Positions 32,869-44,753 of a stretch of DNA of 64,000 nucleotides are shown here, piece by piece. The stretch covers positions 35,921,895 through 35,985,894 of the forward strand of contig CM073590.1 in assembly GCA_037074705.1 (NCBI GenBank). The letters run 5' to 3'. This stretch comes from Zhengitettix transpicula. Lineage: Eukaryota; Arthropoda; Insecta; Orthoptera; Tetrigidae. The position numbers and the translations under genes were made by a program. Under the pieces are notes generated by a model. That model was not told the DNA's origin and ran no database searches. It saw only the letters and a list, made by a program, of their open reading frames with translations. Each line of letters opens with the position of its first letter. Position 1 is the stretch's first letter.

Positions 32869-35783
32869 AATTAAACGTCGTTATTAATGGAAACAACATC
32901 GGTTAAAATAGTATGAACAACACCACCCCTAAATCTTCTAGTTTCTTGTGGTGGAAAGGGTTGAATTTTTACTCATATCACATCGGTAGAAACACTATCA
33001 ATCTAGTTTACCCATAAACACATAACATTTTGGCAGTTTTAGAATAATAGAAAATTCTCACCCCCAGCACTAACCAAGCTCACCACTAATGTCTAAAGGG
33101 ATTTATATTTTCAACAACATCCGTTGAAATAGTATTCACGTAATTCTCCTCCAAGAACGCGCAAGAACTGACTATTTATCTTCCCTTCCAACCCCACCGT
33201 TTCGGGTTAAATGGGCAATTAAAAATATTTATCCGAAGTAAACTCACTGACATCCATAACCTTCGATTTGACTCCAAACTCGGTTGTATTCACGTTATTT
33301 TTCTGTAAAGCAACTCCACCCCAAACCATAAGGGTGCCCTTTTCCCAGGGCGTAGGAGATGAATATTATATTCAGATAACATCGGTAGAAACACAATCAA
33401 TATCTTTGACCCCGGAAATATTTATCCAAATCTAATACCTGCTGTTTTAGCATGTTTAAGTATTTCAACCCCCGTCCACCCCCGCTTCTGAGGTTTGTAG
33501 ACGCGTCTCACCCCGACGGTGTTTGTTTCCTGGTCGTAAAGAACACGTGTACGAAATTTGGTGAAATTTGCTCCAGCGGTGTAGATTTTTACTCTCCACC
33601 CCAAACGCTATGGGGTGCTCTTTCCCCAGGGTGTAGAGGTTGAAAATTATATTCAGATATCATTAGTGGAAAGACTATAAATAACTTTGACCCCTAAAAA
33701 TATTTATCCGACTGAAATATCGACTGTTTTAGCATGTTCAAATATTTCCACCCCCGTCCACCCCCGCTTCTGGGGGTGGTAGGCGCGTCTCACCCCGACA
33801 GTGTTGTTTTCCTGGTCGCAAAGAACACGTGTACGAAATTTGGTGAACTTTGATCTACCGGTATAGATTTGTATTCTCCACCCCAAACTCTAAGGGTGCC
33901 CTTTTCCCAGGGTGTAGGGGATGAAAATTATATTCAAAAAACATCGGTAGAAACACCATCAATATCTTGGACCCCTAAAAATTATTATTCGACTAAAATA
34001 TCAGCTGTTTTAGCATGTTTAAATATTTCAACCCCCGTGCACCCCCGCTTGTGGGGGTGGTAGACATGTCTCAAACCCGACAGTGTTTGTTTCCTGGTCG
34101 TAAAGAACACGTGTATGAAATTTGGTGAAATTTGCTCCAGCGGTGTAGATTTTTACTCTCCACCCCAAACGCTAGGGGGTGCTCTTTCCCCAGGGTGTAG
34201 AGGTTGAAAATTATATTCAGATATCATTAGTGGAAAGACTATAAATACCTTTGACCCCTAAAAATATTTATCCGACTGAAATATCGACTGTTTTAGCATG
34301 TTCAAATATTTCCACCCCCGTACACCCCCGCTTCTGGGGGTGGTAGGCGCGTCTCACCCCGACAGTGTTGTTTTCTTGGTCGCAAAGAACACGTGTACGA
34401 AATTTAATGAAATTTGATCCACCGGTATAGATTTGTATTCTCCACCCCAAACTCTAAGGGTGCCCTTTTCCCAGGGTGTAGGGGATGAAAATTATATTCA
34501 GAAAACATCGCCCCTAAGCTTGCTCCCCTCACAGGGGTTAAATTATACACAAACAACATCGGTATAAATACTATCAAAGTAATTAACCCCAGGAAATAAT
34601 TATCGCAAATATCGACCGTTTAACATGTTTGAAATTTTACACCCCCGACGACTCCCGCTTCGGGGACTTAAACGGTCAAGTTTAATGTCATAATTAAACG
34701 CAGTGACAATCCTGATAGTTTCTGGTTTCTTTTTATCCAATGCTACTTCCACGCCAACCCTTAAGGGTGCACGCTTCCGAGTCCGAAAGGGGTTGAAATT
34801 ACACACAGAGAACATGTAGGGAAATTTTATTAATCTAATTCATCCCGAAATATGTTTAATTGACGAAAAAAAAGCCGGTCAACTCATCCCAACCCAGCCG
34901 ATACCCGCGCGTTGTCCAGATTGTCATAAATAAATTCAGCAACATACATTACCTTCGATTTGACTCGAATCTCGGTTGTTTTCCCGTTATTTTCAAGGAA
35001 ATTAATTAAACTCAGTGACATTCCCGATAGCTTCTGGTTTCTTTTTATGTAATGCTACTTCACGCCCACCCTTAAGGGTGCACCCTTATGAGTCCGAAAG
35101 TGGTTGAATTTATACACAGAGAACATGTAGGGAAATTTTATTAATGTAATTCATCCCGATATATATTTAATAGACGCAAAAAACAGCCGGTCAAATCATC
35201 CCAACCCAGCCGATACCCGCACGTTGTCCAGATTGTCATAAATAAATTCAGGTACATCCATTACCTTCGATTTGACTCGAATCTCAGTTGTTTTCCCGTT
35301 ATTTTCAAGGAAATTAATTAAACTCAGTGACAATCTCGATAGTTTCTGGTTTCTTTTTATGTAATGCTACTTCACGCCCACCCTTATGAGTCCGAAAGGG
35401 GTTGAAATTATACATAGAGAACTGTAGGAAAATTTTATTAATGTAAATTATCCCGAAATATATTTAATCGACGCAGAAAACAGCCGGTCAACGGTAGAAA
35501 CACTATCAATATCTCTGACCCCTAAAAATATTTATCCGACTGAAATATCGACTGTTTTAGCATGTTTAAATATTTCAACCCCGGTCCGCCCCCGCTTCTG
35601 GAGGTGGTAGACGCATCTCACCCCGACAGTGTTTGTTTCCTGGTCGCAAAGAACACGTGTACGAAATTTCGTGAAATTTTCTCCAGCGGTGTAGATTTGT
35701 ATAACGAACATACAAATATTAAAATATACAAACATACAAACATACATACATTTATACATACATACACTCATTTTTATTTATAA
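32869..35783 (-). mobile_element. Helitron-like segment H5, composite
   Basis: It starts with the TTAAACGTCGTTATTAATGG block, has four 281-bp units in tandem (33452-34298, spacing 281-283 bp), then a piece of the CTAG-type element (34505-35490, with three GACAATCCCGATAGTTTCTG blocks), then one unit and a microsatellite 5' end. It therefore joins parts of two element types, most likely by recombination. Confidence 0.65.
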
Positions 35784-37159
35784 AATTAAACGTCGTTATT
35801 AATGGAAACAACATCGGTTAAAATAGTATGAACAACACCACCCCTCAATCTGCTACTTTCCCGTGGTGGAAAGGGTTGAATTTTTACTCATAACACATCG
35901 GTAGAAACACTATAAATCTAGTTTATCCTTAAACACATAACATTTTGGCAGTTTTAGAATAATAGACAATTCTCACCCCGAGCCCTAACCAAGCTCACCA
36001 CTAATGTCTAAAGGGATTTATATTTTCAATAACATCCCTTGAAAAAGTATTCACGTAATTCTCCTCCACGAACGCGCAAGAACTGACTATTTATCTCCCT
36101 TTCCAACCCCCCCCCCCTTTCGATTTAAATGGGCAATTAAAAATATTTATCCGAAGTAAACTCACTGACATCCATAACCTTCGATTTGACTCCAAACTCG
36201 GTTGTATTCGCGTTATTTTTCTGTAAAGCAACTCCACCCCAAACCCTAAAGGTGCCCTTTTCCCAGGGCGTAGGAGATGAATATTATATTCAGATAACAT
36301 CGGTAGAAACACAATCAATATCTGTGACCCCAAAAATATTTATCCAAATCTAATACCTGCTGTTTCAGCATGTTTAAGTACTTCAACCCCCGTCCACCCC
36401 CGATTCTGGGGTTGCTAGACGCGTCTCACCCCGACAGTGTTGTTTTCCTGGTCGCTAAGAACCCGTGTACGAAATTTGGTGAAATTTGCTCCAGCGGTAA
36501 AGATTTGTATTCTCCACCCCAAACGCTAGGGGTGCTCTTTTCCCAGGCTGTAGAGGTTAAAATTATATTCAGATATCATCAGTGGAAAGACTATAAATAT
36601 CTTTGACCCCTAAAAATATTTATCCGACTGAAATATCGACTATTTTAGCATGTTCAAATATTTCCACCCCCGTCCACCCCCGCTTCTGGGGGTGGTAGGC
36701 GCGTCTCACCCCGACAGTGTTGTTTTCCTGGTCGCAAAGAACCCGTGTACGAAATTTAATGAAATTTTCTCCAGCGGTATAGATTTGTATTCTCCACCTC
36801 AAACCCTAAGGGTGCCCATTTTCTCAGGGTGTAGGGGATGAAAATTATATTCAGAACACATCGGTAGAAACACCATCAATATCTTGGACCCCTAAAAATT
36901 ATTATCCGACTAAAATATCGGCTTTTTTAGCATGTTTAAATATTTCAACCCCCGTGCACCCCCGCTTCTGGGGGTGGTAGACATGTCTCACCCCGACAGT
37001 GTTTGTTTCCTGGTCGTAAAGAACACGTGTACGAAATTTGGTGAAATTTGCTCAACCGGTGTAGATTTGTATAACGAACATACAAATATACAAATATACA
37101 AACATACAAACATACAAACATACAAACAAACATACATACACTCTCTTTTATTTATAAGA
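35784..37159 (-). mobile_element. Helitron-like segment H6, perfect tandem junction with H7
   Basis: It has the block TTAAACGTCGTTATTAATGG, three units (36370, 36650, 36932) and an intact 5' end TCTTATAAATAAAAGAGAG at 37159. The next base is the C of H7's CTAG, so on the minus strand the junction is AGCTAG|TCTTATAAAT, the exact head-to-tail form also found at 60509/60510. Confidence 0.75.
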
Positions 37160-38937
37160 CTAGCTGGGTGCCCGGCGTTGCCCGAGATCTCATTTATCTA
37201 TAACCATCCATAAGACTCCAGTTTTGGTTACTTTTGCGCTATTTTTATGTAAAGCTCCTCGAACCCTATCCCTAAATGTGCTCACCTCCCATGCCGAAGG
37301 GGATGAAGTCATTGACTAAATATATCGGCCGTTTTTACATGTCAGAAGATGACCACCCCCACAAATATGCGATAATGAAAAAGAATGTATTCCACGCAAA
37401 AATCGGCCGATTACATTGTCTGAAAATTTATTCCCCCGCACAACACCTCCCAAACCCGTCGCGTTACCCAGGTTGTCACAATTAGATTCAGCGACATTCA
37501 TAGTCTCGGAATTGATTCGAATCTCGGTTGTTTTTGCGGGATTTTATTTAACGTACCTCCACGCCACCCCTAAGCTTGCTCTCCTCACAGGGGTTAAATT
37601 ATACACAAACAACATCGGTATAAATACTTTCAAAGTAATTAATCCCAGGAAATAATTATCGCAAATATCGACCGTTTAACATGTTTGAAATTTTTCACCC
37701 CCGACCACTCCCGGTTCGGGGACTTAAACGGTCAAGTTTAATGTCATAATTAAACTCAGTGACAATCCTGATAGTTTCTGGTTTATTTTTATCTAATGCT
37801 ACTTCCGGCCAACCCTTAAGGGTGCACCCTTATGAGTCCGAAAGGGAATGAAATTATACACAGAGAACATGTAAGGAAATTTTATTAATCTAATTCATCC
37901 CGAAATATATTTAATTGACGCAAAAAACAGCCGGTCAACTCATCCCAACCGAGCCGATACCCGCGCGTTGTCCAGATTGTCATAAATAAATTCAGCGACA
38001 TCCATTACCTTCGATTTGACTCGAATCTCGGTTGTTTTCCCGTTATTTTCAAGGATATCCTCTCCAGCCCCACCCCTATCATGCCTACAAACAACATCGG
38101 TAGAAATACTATCAACGTCAATGGTCCCGGCATTTATTTATTCCACGCTAATATCGATGATTTAACATGTTAAAAATTTTCCATCCCATCCACTCCCGCC
38201 CCTTGGGGCTAAATGGCCAGTTTGATGCTATAATTGAACTGGACGACATCCATAACCTTGGATTTGACTCCAATCTCGGTTGTATTCGCGTTATTTTATT
38301 GCAGCGTTCCTCCACCCAACACCTGAAAGTGCTCCACTGATAATCCCGAACCGCTTCTGGGGGTGGTAGACGCGGCTCAGCCCAACAGTCGGTAGAAACA
38401 CTATCATAATCTGTGACCCCTAAAAATATTTATCCGACTGAAATATCGACTGTTTTAGCATGTTTAAATATTTCAACCCCCGTCCACCCCCGCTTCTGGG
38501 GGTGGTAGACGCGTCTAACCCCAACAGTGTTGGTTTCCTGGTCGCAAAGAACACGTGTACTAAATTTGGTGAAATTTGATGCACCGGTAAAGATTTGTAT
38601 TCTCCACCCCAAACGCTAGGGGTGCTCTTCCCCAGGGTGTAGAGGTTCAAAATTATATTCAGATATCATCTGTGGAAACACTATAAATTTCTTTGACCCC
38701 TAAAAATATTTATCCGACTGAAATATCGACTGTTTTAGCATGTTTAAATATTTCCACCCCAGTCCACCCCCGCTTCTGGGGGTGGTAGACGCGTCTCACC
38801 CCGACAGTGTCTGTTTCCCGGTCGCAAAGAACACGTGTACGAAATTTGGTGAAATTTTCTCCAGCAGTGTAGATTTGTATAACGAACATACAAATATACA
38901 AACATACATACATACATACTCAGTTTTATTTATAAGA
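37160..38937 (-). mobile_element. Helitron-like element H7, both termini present
   Basis: CTAG at 37160 and TCTTATAAATAAAACTG at 38937 bound an element with the same block order as H1. It has two units (38460, 38740) at the 5' side. The first 900 bp at the left are nearly identical to H1 and H4, indicating recent duplication. Confidence 0.75.
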
Positions 38938-41900
38938 AGATTAAACGTCGTTATTAATGCAAACAACATCGGTTAAAATAGTATGAACTACACCACCCCT
39001 AAATCTGCTACTTTCCCGTGGTGGAAAGGGTTGAATTTTTACTCATATCACATCGGTAGAAACACTATCAATCTAGTTTACCCATAAACACATAACATTT
39101 TGGCAGTTTTAGAATAATAGACAATTCTCACCCCGAGCCCTAACCAAGCTCACCACTAAGTTCTAAAGGGATTTATATTTTCATCAACATCCGTTGAAAT
39201 AGTATTCACGTAATTCTCCTCCATGAACGCGCAAGAACTGACTATTTATCTTCCTTTCCAACCCCCCCACTTTCGGGTTAAATGGGCAATTAAAAATATT
39301 TATCCGAAGTAAACTCACTGACATCCATAACCTTCGATTTGACTCCAAACTCGGTTGTATTCGCGTTATTTTTCTGTCAAGCAACTCCACCCCAAACCCT
39401 AAGGATGCCCTTTTCCCAGGGCGTAGGAGATGAATATTATATTCAGATAACATCGGTAGAAACACAATCAATATCTTTGATCCCGAAAATATTTATCGAA
39501 ATCTAATACCTGCTGTTTTAGCATGTTTAAGTATTTCAACCCCCGTCCACCCCCGCTTCTGGGGTTGGTAGACGCGTCTCACCCCGACAGTGTTGTTTTC
39601 CTGGCCGCAAAGAACACGTGTACGAAATTTGGTGAAATTTGATCCACCGGTATAGATTTGTATTCTCCACCTCAAACCCTAAGGGTGCCCATTTTCTCAG
39701 GGTGTAGGGGATGAAAATTATATTCAGAAAACATCGGTAGAAACACCATCAATATCTTGGACCCCTAAAAATTATTATCCGACTAAAATATCGGCTGTTT
39801 TAGCATGTTTAAATATTTCAACCCCCGTGCACCCCCGCTTCTGGGGGTGGTAGACATGTCTCACTCCGACAGTGTTTGTTTCCTGGTCGGAAAGAGCACG
39901 TGTACGAAATTTGGTGAAATTTGCTCTACCGGTGTAGATTTGTATAACGAACATACAAATATACACACATTCAAACATACATACACTCTTTTTTATTTAT
40001 AAGATAATATAAAAACTTTTAAAAAGCGTATAAAAAGCAATGGTTCTGAAACACTTTTATTTTTGATTAAACGTCGTTATTAAGCAACTCCACCCCAAAC
40101 CCGAAGGGTGGCCTTTTTCCAGGGCGTAGGAGATGAATATTATATTCAGATAACATCGGTAGAAACACAATCAATATCTATGACCCCAAAAATATTTATC
40201 GAAATCTAATACCTGCTGTTTTAGAATGTTTAAGTATTTCAACCCCCGTCCACCCCCGCTTCTGGGGTTGGTAGACGCGTCTCACACCGACAATGTTGTT
40301 TTCCTGGTCGCAATGAACCCGTGTACGAAATTTGGTGAAATTTACTCCAGCGGTGTAGATTTGTATTCTCCACCCCAAACGCTAGGGGTGCTCTTTCCCC
40401 AGGGTGTAGAGGTAGAAAATTATATTCAGATATCATCAGTGGAAAGACTATAAATATCTTTGACCCCTAAAAATATTTATCCGACTGAAATATCGACTGT
40501 TTTAGCATGTTCAAATATTTCCACACCCCGTCCACCCCCGCTTCTAGGGTGGTAGGCGCGTCTCACCCCGACAGTGTTTGTTTCCTGGTCGCAAAGAACC
40601 CGTGTACGAAATTTGGTGTAATTTTCTCCAGCGGTGTAGATTTGTATAACGAACATACAAATATAGAAACATACAAATATACATACACTCTCTTTTATTT
40701 ATAAGATAATATAAAAACTTTTTAAAAGAGTGTAAAAAGCAATGGTTCTGAAACACTTTTATTTTTGACTAAACGTCGTTATTAATGGAAACAACATCGG
40801 TTAAAATAGTATGAACAACACCACCCCTAAATCTGCTACTTTCCCGTGGTGGAAAAGGTTGAATTTTTACTCATATCACATCGGTAGAAACACTATCAAT
40901 CTAGTTTACCCATAAACACATAACATTCTGGCAGTTTTAGAGTAATAGACAATTCTCACCCCCAGCCCTAAGCAAGCTCACCACTAATGTCTAAAGGGAT
41001 TTATATTTTCAACAACACCCGTTGAAATAGTAATCACGTAATTCTCCTCCAAGAACGCGCACGAACTGACTATTTATCTTCCCTTCCAACCACCACCCTT
41101 TCGGGTTAAATGGGCAATTAAAAATATTTATCCGAAGTAAACTCACTGACATCCAAAACCTTCGATTTGACTCCAAACTCGATTGTATTCGCGTTATATT
41201 TCTGTAAAGCAACTCAACCCCAAACCCTAAGTGTGTCCTTTTCCCAGGGCGTAGGAGATGAACATTATATTCAGATAACATCGGTAGAAACACAATCAAT
41301 ATCTTTGACCCCGAAAATATTTATCCAAATATAATACCTGCTGTTTTAGCATGTTTAAGTATTTCAACCCCCGTCCACCCCCGCTTCTGGGGTTGGTAGA
41401 CGCGTCTCACCCCGACAGTGTTGCTTTCCTGGTCGCAAAGAACCCGTGTACGAAATTTGGTGAAATTTGCTCCAGCGGTGTAGATTTGTATTCTCCACCC
41501 CAAACGCTAGGGGTGCTCTTTCCCCAGGGTGTAGCGGTTGAAAATTATATTCAGATATCATCAGTGGAAAGACTATAAATATCTTTGACCCCTAAAAATA
41601 TTTATCCGACTAAAATATCGACTGTTTTAGCATGTTCAAATATTTCCACCCCCGTCCACCCCCACTTCTGGGGGTTGTAGGCGCGTCTCACACCGACAGT
41701 GTTGTTTTCCTGGTCGCAAAGAACACGTGTACGAAATTTGGTGAAATTTGATCCACCGGTATAGATTTGTATTCTCCACCCCAAACCCTAAGGGTGCCCT
41801 TTTTCCAGGGTGTGGGGAATGAAAATTATATTCAGAAAACATCGGTAGAAACACCATCAATATCTTGGACCCCTAAAAATTATTATCCGGCTAAAATATC

Positions 41901-43120
41901 GGCTGTTTTATCGTGTTTAAATATTTCAACCCCCGTCCACCCCCACTTCTGGGGGTGGTAGACATGTCTCACCCCGACAGTGTTTGTTTCCTGGTCGTAA
42001 AGAACACGTGTACGAAATTTGGTGAAATTTGCTCTACCGGTGTAGATTTGTATAACGAACATACAAATATACAAACATACAAACATACAAACATACAAAC
42101 AAACATACAAACATACATACACTCTCTTTTATTTATAAGATTAAGTGTAATAATTATTTATATTAAGCCCTTTCGTTCTGGTAGAAAAGGGATTATTAAT
42201 GGATTGATTTATATGGTTTAGGATTTTGAGAACAATTGTTCTAGTAATGTAGATTACGTGGATAATATTTTCATTGAAGTTGTAGTAAACCAAATTATAA
42301 ACTACGTTAGCATGTAGAGTTTTTGTTACATGTATTTGTCCGTGATTATTTGTTGTTTTATTTCTTCTCAATAATACAACTTCAATTACGGAATAAATGT
42401 AAAATTATGTTTATAACAATTTATAATATAAAAACTTTTTAAAAGAGTATAAAAAGCAATGGTTCTGAAACACTTTTATTTTTCATTATACGTCGTTATT
42501 AATGGAAACAACATAGGTTAAAATAGTATGAACAACACCACCCCTAAATCTGCTACTTTCCCGTGGTGGAAAGGGTTGAATTTTTACTCATATCACATCG
42601 GTAGAAACACTATCAATCTAGTTTACCCATAAACACATAACATTTTGGCAGTTTTAGAATAATAGACAATTCTCACCCCCAGCCCTAAGCAAGCTCACCA
42701 CTAATGTCTAAAGGGATTTATATTTTCAACAACATCCGTTGAAATAGTATTCACGTAATTCTCCTCCAAGAACGCGCAAGAACTGACTATTTATCTTCCC
42801 TTCCAACCCCACCGTTTCGGGTTAAATGGGCAATTAAAAATATTTATCCGAAGTAAACTCACTGACATCCATAACCTTCGATTTGACTCCAAACTCGGTT
42901 GTATTCGCGTTATTTTTCTGTAAAGCAACTCCACCCCAAACCCTAAGGGTGCCCTTTTCCCAGGGCGTAGGAGATGAATATTATATTCAGATAACATCGG
43001 TAGAAACACAATCAATATCTTTGACCCCGAAAATATTTATCCAAATCTAATACCTGCTGTTTTAGCATGTTTACGTATTTCAACCCCCGTCCACCCCCGC
43101 TTTTGGGGTTGGTAGACGCG
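38938..43120 (-). mobile_element. Helitron-like segments H8-H11 lacking CTAG ends
   Basis: Four consecutive partial elements have 5' microsatellite ends at 40004, 40706 and 42140, with the last one cut off at 43120. Each starts with the ATGGTTCTGAAACACTTTTA / CGTCGTTATTAA block and carries 1-3 units. H9 (40005-40706) is the smallest at about 700 bp. A 280-bp unrelated piece (42141-42420) sits between H10 and H11. The array stops abruptly inside a unit at GTAGACGCG, where an LTR fragment begins. Confidence 0.7.
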
Positions 43121-43484
43121 CAACTCACTAGTTTGGTCTGTTGACTGAAGATTGCTTTACTATTTGCAATTTGATGTAACAGCGTACTTATTGCTGGAAC
43201 ACATTCTTTCGTTCCTTAAATTAAACCTCTTTTATTCTCGCTGCTGACTGACAAAACTGTTCAAACTTTCGTGAATTAGACTTTTGATCTGTTCTCCTCG
43301 CCGCTTACTGCCCAACTGTGTCTGTTCGTCTCACAATTTTGAGCGCGTAAATCTTCTCCCCACCATTCAACAATACTCTCCTTTCATTGTCGGTTTGTTT
43401 TGGCGTCCGCTACCGCTATCAACAATGTGTCCTCTACAATTCAACTTTTCAGTTAGAAAAATGGCTTAATTACCAATTATTACA
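43121..43484 (-). mobile_element. LTR family L, 5' third only
   Basis: On the minus strand it begins TGTAATAATTGGTAATTAAG at 43484, with ATAT outside, and ends without a CA terminus where the Helitron array starts. The sequence after the first 25 bases is the variable LTR region. It is a truncated copy. Confidence 0.7.
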
Positions 43485-43660
43485 ATATATACTTTCATGT
43501 AACGGTAATTAATTAACTTAATATAAAATATTATTTTCCTGAGATAAGTTAATGATATAATTTTGGATGAGATTTTGATTTTTGACATAATTTTTATAGA
43601 AATATCTGAATTACTCACATATCTACGTTGTAGCGCGATAGTTTTATTATTGGTCTGTAT

Positions 43661-44753
43661 TGTAATGCCAATTTATTAAGACATTAATTGTGAAATTAAA
43701 AATCTAAATTGTTTGAGAAATCCTTTGTAGCGGCAAGATCCTATGAAAAAACAATAGAAAAGCAGGCTCAGTCGGAAGGCCCGTCAAAATGGCGTATGCG
43801 CGCTCAAATTGCGAAGCGAGAGTTCAGGTTTGGTGAAGTACAGTTCGTAAGAAACATTGAAGCGAAAGAACAGTTCGCAATAAGGTTTGGTGAATTTCAG
43901 GTCGCAGGAACAAATTGTTAATGAGTTTGAATTAAGATCTTGAGGAGTTCAGTTCGTAAGAAACATTGAGACGAAAGGACAGTTTACATTAAGATATTGA
44001 GGAGTTCAGTTCGTAAGAAACATTGAGACGAAAGTACAGTTTTGCATTAAGATCTTGAGGACTTCAGTTCGCAGGAACAAATTGTTAATGAGTTTGCATT
44101 AAGATATTGAGGAGTTCAGTTCGCAAGAGATAGTGAAGGAGCAGTTTGCATTAAGACATTGAGGAGCCGGTCAGAAATAGCAAAAGTTTCGGTTTAAGTC
44201 CGGAACAATAAAGACTACACAATCGACGAATCGTAAAATTCACCTAAGGCGAGCAGTCAACCGATAGATGACGAAAGGAGAATCATCCGAGTTCCTGACG
44301 ACTTATAAAAATTTTGATTTAGAATCTGTGAGAGTAGAAGCTGTGTAAAACCTACAATAGTGTTCTCGAAAATAAAGGTACGATGGAATGCTGGGCAGAC
44401 GTGAGTAACATTTAAAAACAATTAAATTATGTAAATTGAAAGATAGCCGTCAGATTTCGTTCTCTTTTTGATTAAAACTGTTAATCAGAGTCAAGCTTTT
44501 CACTTTTAAATTTGGTCTCATTTTAAATGTTCTAGTTTAATTGACGAATAAATTTATTTTTCTTTTAATTGTACTTTGTAGTTGATAAGATTATAAATAT
44601 TATTGATTCGTCCATTATCAAACCCAGTTATGACCATGAGAAATTCAATATAAATTTCGTAATTGTTTGAGTTATTGCCACAATAAAAATATTGTTAGTA
44701 AATTTTATGAATTATTTTCATTTATTAAACGACCTCTTATTTTGTATATTACA
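43661..44753 (+). mobile_element. Solo LTR, family L, with GTAT TSD
   Basis: It begins TGTAATGCCAATTTATTAAG and ends TTTGTATATTACA. GTAT stands on both sides (43657-43660 and 44754-44757). A tandem array of about 60-bp units with GTTCAGTTCGTAAGAAACAT occupies 43825-44165. The conserved 3' half has GACGTGAGTAAC (44398-44409), GTCAGATTTCGTTCTC and CAAACCCAGTTATGACC. The 70-codon ORF near the start is not related to a retroviral protein that I recognise. Confidence 0.85.

Larger units (their letters stand above)
27552..43080. repeat. Array of about 24 dispersed or tandem 281-bp palindromic units
   Basis: Unit landmarks: TTTTAGCATGTTTAAATATT, hairpin CCACCCCCGCTTCTGGGGGTGG, palindrome AGACGCGTCT or AGACATGTCT, CCTGGTCGTAAAGAACACGT and AAATTTGGTGAAATTTGCTC. 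The ATG of the shared motif falls at 27582, 28435, 28716, 30128, 30409, 30689, 32634, 33452, 33734, 34015, 34298, 35562, 36370, 36650, 36932, 38460, 38740, 39523, 39805, 40226, 40507, 41351, 41632, 41913 and 43067. Adjacent units are 280-282 bp apart, not a multiple of three, so the open frames on both strands cannot run through and are not genes. Confidence 0.9.

Noticed and set aside
27552..43015. Dozens of 60-102 codon ORFs with recurring protein patterns (FKYFNPRPPPLL, YTAGANFTKFRTRV) as a gene family
   Set aside because: They fall on both strands of the same 281-bp DNA unit. The unit length is not a multiple of three, so frames do not run on, and no signal, start context or domain is seen. 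They are repeat by-products.
26000..43120. CRISPR or satellite interpretation of the array
   Set aside because: Units are long, variable and embedded in elements with Helitron termini. There are no short direct repeats with unique spacers.
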